Below are positions 52,743 to 64,000 of a DNA stretch of 64,000 nt, one piece after another. Position numbers and translations under genes: made by a program. The stretch spans positions 1 to 64,000 of the forward strand of contig JAUXYJ010000069.1 of assembly GCA_030694465.1 (NCBI GenBank), given 5' to 3'. This stretch comes from Deltaproteobacteria bacterium (GTDB taxonomy: Bacteria > Myxococcota_A > Polyangia > Polyangiales > Ga0077539). Below the pieces are notes generated by a model that was given only the letters and a program-made list of their open reading frames with translations, made no database searches and was not told the DNA's origin. Positions within the stretch are counted from its first letter, which is position 1. Every line of letters starts with the position of its first letter.

Positions 52743-53696
52743 ATGAAGGTCGAGATTGAGCGAAAGTTTCTCGTGCGCCCCGCGCTGTTGCCTCCCACCA
52801 TTGGCCAGAAGGGGCATCGCTATACGCAGGGTTATCTCTCGCCGTTGCCCTCGGTGCGCGTGCGATTAGAGCACGACGTGAAGGCATGGCTGACCATCAA
52901 GGGCTCGGCCACCTCAGAGAGCCCCGGACACACCCCGGCGCTGAGTCGCAACGAGTTCGAGTACGAAATTCCCACATCGGATGCGATCGCGTTGCTCGTC
53001 ATGTGCAGGTCTAAGCTCGACAAGATCCGACACGTCACGGTGCACGAAGGGCACACCTGGGAGGTCGACGAGTTCTTGGGCCCCCACCGTGGTCTGTGGC
53101 TCGCCGAGATCGAGCTCGAGTCCGAGAACGAGAAGTTCGAGCGGCCCACATGGCTCACCGACGAGGTCAGCGAAGACCCACGCTATAGCAACGGAGCGCT
53201 CGCTCGGGCGGGTCGCGCCCCAGGGGCCTCGTGGCCAGCCATCGCCCGCGCGCTCGAGCTCTTGGGCAACCACCTGAAGAACCTCGACTCAGGCAAGCGC
53301 CTCGCCGCGATCGGCCCCTTGATGGAGTCCGCGAGCCTCATCGCGGTCGCAGACGGCGTCGTCGACGACGACGAGCGCGGCGCGATCCGCAAGGTGCTTC
53401 AGCGCTTGTCCGTCGACGCGTTGAGTGACGTCGTCGCCGACGCGATGCTCGCGAGCTCGGTGGACTTGATCGAGGCAGAGGGCGTCGATCGTCGCTGTGA
53501 CACGGTGTCCGACGCGCTGGTGCGCCACGATGTGGCCCGCGAAGGGGTGTTTATCGCGGTGCTCGTCGCAGAGGTTTCGACAGGAATTTCAGAGAGCGAA
53601 CGTCGTGTGCTCGATCGCATGGTCCAGCGCACGGGCATGGATGGCCGCACGTACGCCGAAGCCATGACGAGCATCCGCGAGGCGCTCGGCCACTGA
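52743..53696 (+). CDS. CYTH domain protein fused to a TerB-like domain
   Basis: 317 residues from the ATG at 52743 (MKVEIERKFLV). Residues 1-150 are a CYTH (triphosphate tunnel) domain: EIERKFLV signature, QGYLS, VRVRL, LTIKG, and EVDEFLG with W/E pattern. These hydrolyse or cyclise triphosphates. From about 185 (LAAIGPLMESASLIAVADGVV, DDDERGAIRKVLQRL) a helical TerB-like domain follows with DG-DDE metal-site pattern. The fusion could link a triphosphate to metal or stress sensing. It begins 73 bases after the tRNA. Confidence 0.7.
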   Translation: MKVEIERKFLVRPALLPPTIGQKGHRYTQGYLSPLPSVRVRLEHDVKAWLTIKGSATSESPGHTPALSRNEFEYEIPTSDAIALLVMCRSKLDKIRHVTVHEGHTWEVDEFLGPHRGLWLAEIELESENEKFERPTWLTDEVSEDPRYSNGALARAGRAPGASWPAIARALELLGNHLKNLDSGKRLAAIGPLMESASLIAVADGVVDDDERGAIRKVLQRLSVDALSDVVADAMLASSVDLIEAEGVDRRCDTVSDALVRHDVAREGVFIAVLVAEVSTGISESERRVLDRMVQRTGMDGRTYAEAMTSIREALGH

Positions 53697-53757
53697 GCCC
53701 ACCGAGCAAATCGCCGGTGGTTCTCTAAGCACAGAGTGCGATAGCCTCGCGTCCGTC

Positions 53758-55473
53758 GTGGTCAATCTCACTCCTTGGGCCAAGTCTCTTCGCACGCAAC
53801 GCTCGGATCCACGAACCGCCGTTGCCGCATCGCTGGTGTGTGCAGGGTTTGTCCTCGCGCTCACCCCCGTGGCGCGCGCCCAGGGGCAGCCCACGGCGCC
53901 GCAGCAGGGATACCAGCTGCCTGGACCCGAGAGCACAGTCACTGCCAATTCACGCGCGGTGGTGCCCGCTGGCGCTCCTCCTCCGGCTGCCGTGGGAGCC
54001 CCTGAGACCACCGTCCCGGTGGCGCCGCTGAGCGCGATGGACCCCGGCGTAGAGCCCCCAGGGCAGCTAGCCGCATCGACCCCTGGGACCGCCCCTGGGA
54101 CCGCAGCGACTCCGACGGAGCCAGCAGCCGCCACGCCAGAGCTCCCGCGCGCTGCGGGGCTCGCGTCGCGCCCTGTGCGGTGGATGGATGGGTTCTCGTT
54201 TGGGAGCTATGGCCGGGTCGTGATCTCGACCGATTTGCGGGGACACAGCGGACGCCCTGCGAACATCGTCGCGTGGGGAACCCGCATCGACGACCAGACC
54301 TACGCGGAGCTTGAGGTCCACCGCGACGATGACTTTGGCGAGACCCGAACCCGCGTCGTCACAACGCTCGCGGTTCAAGGGCCACTGTTTCACACGTCGG
54401 GTAGCTTCGAAGCGTCGATCGCTGTGCGCAATTTGTACATCGAAGCGCGCGACGTGTTGACCCCTGGGCTCGCGCTCTGGGTGGGCTCGCGGATGTATCG
54501 CGGCGATGATATTTACCTGCTCAATTGGTGGCCGTTAGACAATCTCAACACGGTGGGCGCGGGCGCTCGGTATGACCTCGGGCAGTTCGTCACGCTCGCT
54601 CTTCAGGTCGGCACCAACAGGCTCGACAGCAACTATCAGATCCAATCGATTCGCGTGACACCTCGCGACGGTGTGGGCGCGACGCAGGCGTTGCTCTTGG
54701 ATCGGCCGAGGTTTCTCTCGAGCGCGAAGGCTACGTTCTGGCTCAACGGCCGCGCCGCGACGCGCGGTCTGAAGTTTGTGCTCTACGGCGAAGGTCACGT
54801 GTTGCCCGATGGTGTGCGACAGAGCGCTGAGACCGGAGCCCGCGAGTATCTGCCCAGCGACGGAGGCTACGTGTTGGGCGCGCAGGTGGGCGCGTACACA
54901 GGCGTGCGTGATACATTTATCAATGTATTTGCACGGTTTGCGCAGGGTCTCGCTGCATACGGAGACCTCTCGGTTCCGCACACGATCGCGTCGTCGCAGA
55001 CCGCGCAGCGTGCACAAGACGCACGTGTCGCGATGTCTGCGAACTACGAGCACGCATGGTTTGGCGTGCTCGCGGGTGGATATCTCCGTTATTTTCGCGA
55101 CGCGGACGCTGCCCTTTACGGCCGAAATGACCTGTGGGAGGGCACGCTCGTCGTGCGCCCCACGGTGTGGTTTGGCCAGCGCGCCGGGCTCAGCGTCGAG
55201 GCGAGCTATCAGGGCCAAGCCTTCAACATGCTCGACATGGAGACTGGCCGCGCACGCACTGCGAGCCAGTGGCGCTTTGGGGTCATGCCCTTTGTGACGC
55301 CCGCAGGACGGGGTAACTACACGCGACCTCATTTGCGTGCGATTTATGCGGCGACGCTGCGCGACGAGGGCGCGCTTCGGTTGTTTGCACCCGACGATCC
55401 GTTCGGTCGCTTTCGGGTCGAGCACTACCTCGCGCTCTCGTGTGAGTGGTGGTTTAACTCGAGCTATCTGTGA
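53758..55473 (+). CDS. Outer-membrane beta-barrel protein (porin-like)
   Basis: 571 residues from a GTG. Signal peptide ends near VARAQ. A Pro/Ala/Thr-rich linker of about 120 residues precedes a barrel of alternating strands ending in an aromatic residue pattern (SCEWWFNSSYL). Motifs such as FSFGSYGRVVISTDLRG suggest a substrate-specific porin or similar transporter. Nothing shows the substrate. Confidence 0.6.
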   Translation: MVNLTPWAKSLRTQRSDPRTAVAASLVCAGFVLALTPVARAQGQPTAPQQGYQLPGPESTVTANSRAVVPAGAPPPAAVGAPETTVPVAPLSAMDPGVEPPGQLAASTPGTAPGTAATPTEPAAATPELPRAAGLASRPVRWMDGFSFGSYGRVVISTDLRGHSGRPANIVAWGTRIDDQTYAELEVHRDDDFGETRTRVVTTLAVQGPLFHTSGSFEASIAVRNLYIEARDVLTPGLALWVGSRMYRGDDIYLLNWWPLDNLNTVGAGARYDLGQFVTLALQVGTNRLDSNYQIQSIRVTPRDGVGATQALLLDRPRFLSSAKATFWLNGRAATRGLKFVLYGEGHVLPDGVRQSAETGAREYLPSDGGYVLGAQVGAYTGVRDTFINVFARFAQGLAAYGDLSVPHTIASSQTAQRAQDARVAMSANYEHAWFGVLAGGYLRYFRDADAALYGRNDLWEGTLVVRPTVWFGQRAGLSVEASYQGQAFNMLDMETGRARTASQWRFGVMPFVTPAGRGNYTRPHLRAIYAATLRDEGALRLFAPDDPFGRFRVEHYLALSCEWWFNSSYL

Positions 55474-55641
55474 CCCTCTTGCCCCGTGCCACACAGGCAC
55501 AATGTGGCGCACAGGACACAGCCCCGAGGTTCTTGGCAGCGGTGCAAGTGTGAGGACTCGCAGCATCGCAGCGCATTTTCCCTGCCATCGGCCCAATAGG
55601 TTGACGATGGCACGACAATTGGAAACCATGCCCCTCTAGGC

Positions 55642-56997
55642 ATGAATACACTCTCGACCACAGTCGCTCTCTTCGCCCTCTCTGTCGTCCCTCAGGTGGC
55701 GTTTGCGCAGGCTGCTCCTCAGCCAGTTCCGCCTCCTCCTGGCGCGACGCTACAGGTGACCGCGAACGCGCCCCCCCCGCCGTGCTCACCCGCGGCCGAC
55801 GCGCTGTACACCGAGGCGATGCGGCAGATGTCGACCGGGAGCGATGCTTCGGCGGCGACGCTCTTTGGCCGAGTGCTCGAGATGTGCCCAACGCACCCTA
55901 CTGCGGCAGAGATGCAGCGCAATGCTGCGATGCACGCGCAGCCCGCGACGCCTGCGGTCACTGGAACGACAACGCAGACAGAGCCCCTCGTGGTGCAAGG
56001 CGGCAGCGCTGGAGTTCTGGGGTCGCCGAACTACGTAGTGTCCGATCAGGGAGGGCTGCCTGTGACCCTCGCGATCCCGCAGTACAATTTGGTCTACGGG
56101 CCAGACCCGGTGACAGGCGGGGCCCGCGCGCAGCTGGTGGTTGGCCAGCTCTTTGCGGGGATGGCCTTGGGCGGTTTGATTCCGGCGATGGCCAACGTAG
56201 GCCGAGCCGAGGTCATCGCGGGCGGCCTGCTGCTGGGCGGCGCGGTGGGTGTCGCAGGCTCGCTCCTCGCCTCGATGAACGGCGTCACCGCGGGCCAAGC
56301 GCTCGTGGTGAACCTCGGCTCGACGACGGGCTTTGGCGTCGGCGCAGGGATCGCGGCGCTCGCAGGCGGAGTGTCCGGAGGTATTTCGTCAGGCGCGCTC
56401 TTTGGCTTGATGGGGGCCGGCATCGCGCTGGGCACAGCAGGGGGCGCGGTCGCCGCGATGTACCGCCCGCTCTCTGGCAAGGTCGCGATGGTGAGCACTG
56501 GCATCGGCTGGGGCGCCATGGTGGGGACGCACATTTTCATCGCGACGCTCAACACCTCCTCTGCGGTCACGTCTGCGCCGCTCGGCGGGCTGCTCCTCGG
56601 GGGCATGGCCGTCGGAGGTGTGACCACCACGCTCCTCGCGGGGCGCACAGACATCAGCGCCGACCGCATGGGCTGGATTAACCTCTCGATGGCGGGCGGC
56701 TGGTTGGTCTTTGGCCTGAGCTCAGCGCTCTTTGGCTCATCGCTCCCCGCCGGAGGGCTCGTGACGGCGTACAGCGTGGGATCGATCCTTGGCGCGGTCG
56801 CCGGAGGCGTGTTTGGCGTGCTTATTACCCGACGCGTCGACGATTTCTGGGTCGCCGCGCACGACGCGCAACAGAACAGCGTCACCGTCCAGCGCAGCGC
56901 GCGACTGCACCGAACGCCGAGCCCGATCAACGTCAATTTCGTCCCCGGCGGACCCAACGGGGCTCCCGTCGGCGCGTCGCTCATGGGCACGTTCTAG
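55642..56997 (+). CDS. Gly/Ala-rich membrane protein with N-terminal TPR-like segment
   Basis: 451 residues. Signal peptide (ALFALSVVPQVAFAQ), then a Pro-rich and TPR-like region (ADALYTEAMRQMSTGSDASA). A large part consists of about ten Gly/Ala-rich helices (GLIPAMANVGRAEVIAGG, GGISSGALFGLMGAGIALG), which look like tightly packed membrane helices. No family recognised. It is the second of two envelope genes in the same direction. Confidence 0.55.
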   Translation: MNTLSTTVALFALSVVPQVAFAQAAPQPVPPPPGATLQVTANAPPPPCSPAADALYTEAMRQMSTGSDASAATLFGRVLEMCPTHPTAAEMQRNAAMHAQPATPAVTGTTTQTEPLVVQGGSAGVLGSPNYVVSDQGGLPVTLAIPQYNLVYGPDPVTGGARAQLVVGQLFAGMALGGLIPAMANVGRAEVIAGGLLLGGAVGVAGSLLASMNGVTAGQALVVNLGSTTGFGVGAGIAALAGGVSGGISSGALFGLMGAGIALGTAGGAVAAMYRPLSGKVAMVSTGIGWGAMVGTHIFIATLNTSSAVTSAPLGGLLLGGMAVGGVTTTLLAGRTDISADRMGWINLSMAGGWLVFGLSSALFGSSLPAGGLVTAYSVGSILGAVAGGVFGVLITRRVDDFWVAAHDAQQNSVTVQRSARLHRTPSPINVNFVPGGPNGAPVGASLMGTF

Positions 56998-57001
56998 AGC
57001 G

Positions 57002-57037
57002 CCCGGCGACGTAGCCGGAAACCCGGCGACGTAGCCG
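57002..57037. repeat. Two variant iterated palindromes in tandem
   Basis: Two copies of CCCGGCGACGTAGCC, 20 bases apart, in a short intergenic gap. Both carry GTAGCC where the common core has GTCGCC. Confidence 0.75.
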
Positions 57038-57091
57038 TATCACCCAGCCGGTTGAACTGCGGCGGGTTGGACCCTACGCTCTTGGGTCACA

Positions 57092-57904
57092 ATGAGAAGC
57101 TGGCTCGCGCACACGCACTGGTCTCTGGTCGCCCTCGCCGTGTGGCTGTTCTTTGCGGCGCTGACCGCCCTCGGGCTCGTCAGCGGGACCGTGATGGAGC
57201 GCTCAGCCATCGCGAAAGGACGCAAGGTGTACGACCTCGCGCTCGGCGCGGGTCAGCGCCGTCACGAGGCGCTCGGCACCGCCCTGTCCATGGTGGTCAT
57301 CCCGGGCTTGGTGGCGCTGTGTGTGTGCACTGGCGCGCTGTCGTTTGCCACGGGGGCAGCCGCGCAGGTGCTGTCGTTCGTGGTGCCCTGGTTTGGGTTT
57401 CAGTTTTATTACTACTGGTTGCACCGCGCGATGCATCACAAGCGCTTGCTCTGGATGCACAAGTGGCATCACCGCTCGTGGGTCACTTCGCCGTGGACAG
57501 GGCTGTCGATGCACCCAGTAGAAGCCGTCGGTTGGGCCGTGGGCTTACTCTGGCCAGCGCTGCTGCTGTCGCGTTTTGGTTTACTGGGGCTCGAGGGCTG
57601 GATGGCCTTCTTTGTCATCCAGTGGACGGGCAATATTGCCGGGCACGCGAACGCTGAGATTTTTCCGATGAGAGTGACCCGGTGGGTGTCGATCCTGAGC
57701 AGCAACGCGATCTCGTATCACTCGCTGCATCACGCGCGTTATGCCAAGCATTATGGCTTCGCGACCGCCACCATGGACTGGCTCTTCGGTACCGAATGGG
57801 CGGACTGGCAGGCGGTCCACCTGCGTGTGATGGACGGTCGACCGATGACCTCGCTCAAAGAGCGTGCGACGACCGAGGACGACGGCGCGGCGACGAATGG
57901 GTGA
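57092..57904 (+). CDS. Fatty acid hydroxylase / sterol desaturase family enzyme
   Basis: 270 residues with about four membrane helices and the di-iron His clusters HRAMHH, HKWHHRS and HSLHHARY. The family hydroxylates or desaturates fatty acids, sterols or carotenoids. Three His boxes in order and a length typical of bacterial members make the family sure; the substrate is unknown, though a hopanoid or lipid target would suit this genome. Confidence 0.82.
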   Translation: MRSWLAHTHWSLVALAVWLFFAALTALGLVSGTVMERSAIAKGRKVYDLALGAGQRRHEALGTALSMVVIPGLVALCVCTGALSFATGAAAQVLSFVVPWFGFQFYYYWLHRAMHHKRLLWMHKWHHRSWVTSPWTGLSMHPVEAVGWAVGLLWPALLLSRFGLLGLEGWMAFFVIQWTGNIAGHANAEIFPMRVTRWVSILSSNAISYHSLHHARYAKHYGFATATMDWLFGTEWADWQAVHLRVMDGRPMTSLKERATTEDDGAATNG

Positions 57905-57979
57905 CAAAAGCTGGCCATCTCCGCGGCAAATCGGCTTGTTAGATGCGAACCAGTCTCAAGCCTCGTACAGTGACGGACC

Positions 57980-61685
<3,706 letters not shown>

Positions 61686-61726
61686 TGCGCGTGCGCTGGG
61701 CCGCGTGATTTACACTCCCGCGCCTG

Positions 61727-62926
61727 ATGCCTTCGCTGTCCTCTTCGATCGCAACGCTCCGCGCGAGCGTGTTCGCCGAGCTGCAACCGCTGTTGGACGC
61801 GCGCGCCGCACAAGGGCTCTCCATCGCGCCGCTGCACATCGGGGACACGCACCTGGCGCCACCGACCGCCGCGCGATTTGCACACGAAGCGCAGACCGAG
61901 TCCGACGGCAGCCTGCACCGGTATGGCAACATCGCGGGCGAGCCCTCGCTCCGGCGCGCCCTCGCCCACTACAACGCCCAGCAAGGCCGCGGCGAGTATC
62001 ATCCGGACACAGAGCTGCTCGTGAGCGCCGGGGCCACGCATGGGCTCTTCTGTGCAGCGCGCGCGGTGCTCTCGCCCGGCGACGAGGTGTTGGTGTTGTC
62101 ACCCTACTGGCCGCTCAGCGTCGGGGTCTTGACCAGCGCAAACGCTGTACCGGTCGAGGTCGCGCTTACGCAGGCGCTCTATGCAGACCGCGCCATGGAT
62201 CTCTCGGCGGTGCTTGCGCAGCATCGGACCTCACGCACGCGCGCTCTGTACGTCACGTCACCCAACAACCCGGATGGCTACTGCTACACCGCGGCGCAGC
62301 GGCGAGCGCTCGCGGACTTCGCGATCGCGCATGATCTCTGGGTTTTGTCAGACGAAGTGTACGCGGACTACAGCTACACAGGGGCACACGGCTCGCTCGC
62401 GGACGAGGCGCAAATGCGTGAGCGCACGCTGCGGGTGTTCTCGTTTTCAAAGAGCCACGCGCTCGCGGGGGCGCGGGTCGGCGCCGTGTTGGGACCCCGC
62501 GACGCGATCGCCGCGGCGCGCAGGGTGAGCACGCATACGGTGTACAATGTCCCTGTGATTTCGCAGCGCGTTTGTGCGAATGCGCTTACCGAGGGGTCAC
62601 TCTGGGTTGCCCACGCGCGGGCCCAATATCTCGAAGCGTGCGCGATCGCGGTCGAGGCCATGAGCAACACCGAGATTGACTTTTTTGTCCCAGATGGAGG
62701 CGCCTATCTCTTTCTCGATTGCACGCGCGTGCTCAGAGGCCGATCTCTTCGTGCGCTCCTCTCGCGCGCGATTGAGCGCGGTGTATTGCTCGCGCCCGGC
62801 GCTGCTTTCGGTGAGGGATTCGAGCGACACGCGCGGCTGTGCTTCACGTCGGTGGACCCTGCCGCCCTACGCAGCGCGCTCGGCTCTTTGCGTGAAGCCA
62901 TCGCGCACCTATCGTCTACGCCATGA
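61727..62926 (+). CDS. PLP-dependent aminotransferase (class I/II)
   Basis: 399 residues, fold type I. The PLP lysine is K242 in FSFSKSHALAGARVG; upstream are SPNNPDG and SDEVYADYSY. It transfers an amino group between an amino acid and a 2-oxo acid. The subfamily cannot be read from motifs; the SPNNPDG/DEVYADY pattern resembles aspartate or aromatic aminotransferases. Its stop overlaps the start of the next gene (ATGA), so both products are made together. Confidence 0.82.
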   Translation: MPSLSSSIATLRASVFAELQPLLDARAAQGLSIAPLHIGDTHLAPPTAARFAHEAQTESDGSLHRYGNIAGEPSLRRALAHYNAQQGRGEYHPDTELLVSAGATHGLFCAARAVLSPGDEVLVLSPYWPLSVGVLTSANAVPVEVALTQALYADRAMDLSAVLAQHRTSRTRALYVTSPNNPDGYCYTAAQRRALADFAIAHDLWVLSDEVYADYSYTGAHGSLADEAQMRERTLRVFSFSKSHALAGARVGAVLGPRDAIAAARRVSTHTVYNVPVISQRVCANALTEGSLWVAHARAQYLEACAIAVEAMSNTEIDFFVPDGGAYLFLDCTRVLRGRSLRALLSRAIERGVLLAPGAAFGEGFERHARLCFTSVDPAALRSALGSLREAIAHLSSTP

Positions 62927-63909
62927 GCCCACGCGCGTTTGACACGGTGGCGTACAACGCCAAGCGATACACGGTCCCGGTCTATGACCTCGCCGAGGGA
63001 TGTCTTCGGCTCGAACCACGCGATCACGCTGCAAAATCGCTGGTCGATTCGCTCGACCCCGGACACCCATTGATCCAAGATCTCAACAAGCCCTTTGACA
63101 TCGCGCGGTTTCTCACGCCCCGCGCGCCCATCCGTTGCGGCGCGTTGGACTCGCACGCGCGGGCGCTGTTTGTGGCGCGGAGCGACGCGCGCAATGTGCT
63201 GGATCTGCCGATTAAGTTTCCGGGCTCGGACGTGCGCTTGCCGATGGAGTACGCGCAGTTTGCGCCCGCCATCCAGCGCGCCGTGGACGTCGAATGGGCG
63301 CTCAATTCGCAGTGTTTTGACGAGTACTATGCGTACCTCACCGTCCGGCGTGAGCGTGTGCCGGCGGGTGGCCAAGGGCACTATGCACCCTGCCACGTCG
63401 ACGGGTTTCAGGGCGCGCGATGGACGCCCACGGTGCGCGCTAACCACACGTACACGGTGACCAACGCGCTGCCGACGATGTACTTTGTGCAGCCCTTTGA
63501 TCTGACCGCGCTTGACCTCTCAAAGCACGACGTCTTTTGGGAAATGAACCGCCAAGTCGCGGCCACCCATGCCGAGTTCGGCGTGACCGATTACGGGGAT
63601 TTCGAGCTGATGCTCATGGACGCGTACTGTGTGCACATTGCCGTCGATGCGCCGGTCGAGACCGAGCGCGTGTGGCTGCGGTTGTCTTTCGAGGTCCGCG
63701 TGTTTGACCGCCTGGGCAACGGGCATAACCCGTTCTTTGCGTACGACTGGCCCATGGTCCCGCGAGACATTGAGCAGCTCGCTCTCGAGCCCTTTGATCC
63801 ATCGAGCGAGGCGTCACTGCGGATCTTTCCGTGGCAGGCGCTTGACGGTTCGCGCAACCCGCCGGGGGTCTATACCAAGCCCAACCTTCGCCCCGGCTGG
63901 CGCACCTGA
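62923..63909 (+). CDS. Putative 2-oxoglutarate/Fe(II) oxygenase coupled to the aminotransferase
   Basis: 328 residues. It has CHVDGFQ with H158 and D160 (HxD), then H238 and R253 in CVHIAVDAP and VWLRLSF, the spacing of a 2-oxoglutarate oxygenase jelly roll with iron ligands and oxoglutarate Arg. I know no close family. The ATGA overlap with the aminotransferase suggests that the pair acts on one substrate, for example hydroxylation of an amino acid or its precursor. Confidence 0.5.
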   Translation: MSPRAFDTVAYNAKRYTVPVYDLAEGCLRLEPRDHAAKSLVDSLDPGHPLIQDLNKPFDIARFLTPRAPIRCGALDSHARALFVARSDARNVLDLPIKFPGSDVRLPMEYAQFAPAIQRAVDVEWALNSQCFDEYYAYLTVRRERVPAGGQGHYAPCHVDGFQGARWTPTVRANHTYTVTNALPTMYFVQPFDLTALDLSKHDVFWEMNRQVAATHAEFGVTDYGDFELMLMDAYCVHIAVDAPVETERVWLRLSFEVRVFDRLGNGHNPFFAYDWPMVPRDIEQLALEPFDPSSEASLRIFPWQALDGSRNPPGVYTKPNLRPGWRT

Positions 63910-63952
63910 GCGTACAACGCGCTACCGTTCGTCGTGCTCCAAGGACTTTTGA

Positions 63953-64000
63953 ATGGGATTTGCCAGCGCAAAACGCCATACTGTCCGGATGAAATGGACC
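63953..64000 (+). CDS. Possible start of a further gene, cut by the window end
   Basis: An ATG at 63953 opens a frame that is unbroken to the window end (16 codons), preceded by AAGGACT about nine bases upstream, a possible ribosome-binding site. Too short for recognition. Confidence 0.2.
   Translation, partial: MGFASAKRHTVRMKWT

Overview
The window is high-GC DNA from a bacterium that looks like a myxobacterium-type member of the former Deltaproteobacteria (Myxococcota, perhaps Polyangia). This is inferred from gene content, not from a marker tree. The clues are many lipoproteins and secreted proteins with D/A/P-rich linkers, thrombospondin type 3, FG-GAP and HEAT repeat proteins, a Ser/Thr kinase fused to TolB-like and TPR regions, squalene-hopene-type cyclase, and unusual gene fusions. 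Only one RNA gene is complete here, a tRNA-Ser(GCU) at 52.6 kb. The first 480 bases differ in composition from the rest and look like a tandem-promoter and boxA leader reading leftwards into an rRNA gene, probably 23S, just outside the window.

Layout. 0.5-12.2 kb: KamA-type radical SAM enzyme, an outer-membrane barrel, a PHP-domain lipoprotein, secreted unknowns, a TSP3 outer-membrane protein and an M1-type metallopeptidase. 12.3-15.0 kb: a compact stress/redox cluster with an ECF sigma factor carrying a Cys-rich tail, thioredoxin, a small Cys protein, a very short membrane protein with an in-frame TGA that may be selenocysteine, DUF302, membrane rhodanese and DUF2892. 15-17.7 kb: a lipoprotein, a decayed ORF and a hypothetical. 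17.7-23.5 kb: a minus-strand operon with RluA-type pseudouridine synthase and a cytochrome c maturation block containing a CcmF-CcmH fusion. 23.8-29.5 kb: membrane proteins of mostly unknown role. 29.7-33.8 kb: pyrH, rnz, larE and an inactive-rhodanese protein with a second domain resembling cadmium carbonic anhydrase repeats. 33.8-39.6 kb: squalene-hopene-type cyclase, MsrA, glnB-glnA and a JmjC-like oxygenase.

39.6-46.4 kb is a worn accessory stretch. It holds lipoproteins, remnants of a hydrolase and another gene, a frameshifted subtilase with a coupled lipoprotein, and a duplicated signal-peptide segment. 46.5-57 kb: a secreted alpha-amylase-family enzyme, the Ser/Thr kinase, an LRR protein, the tRNA, a CYTH-TerB-like protein and two envelope proteins. 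57-64 kb: a fatty-acid-hydroxylase-family enzyme, a VWA lipoprotein, a GAPDH-PGK fusion that joins two consecutive glycolytic steps in one chain, and a translationally coupled aminotransferase plus putative 2-oxoglutarate oxygenase.

A short palindrome (core GGCGACGTCGCC) recurs more than a dozen times across the window, between genes and inside flexible coding linkers. It looks like a genome-wide iterated palindrome. A second palindrome centred on GCCACCGGTGGC occurs twice. All functional statements rest on motifs read by eye; no database search was run.
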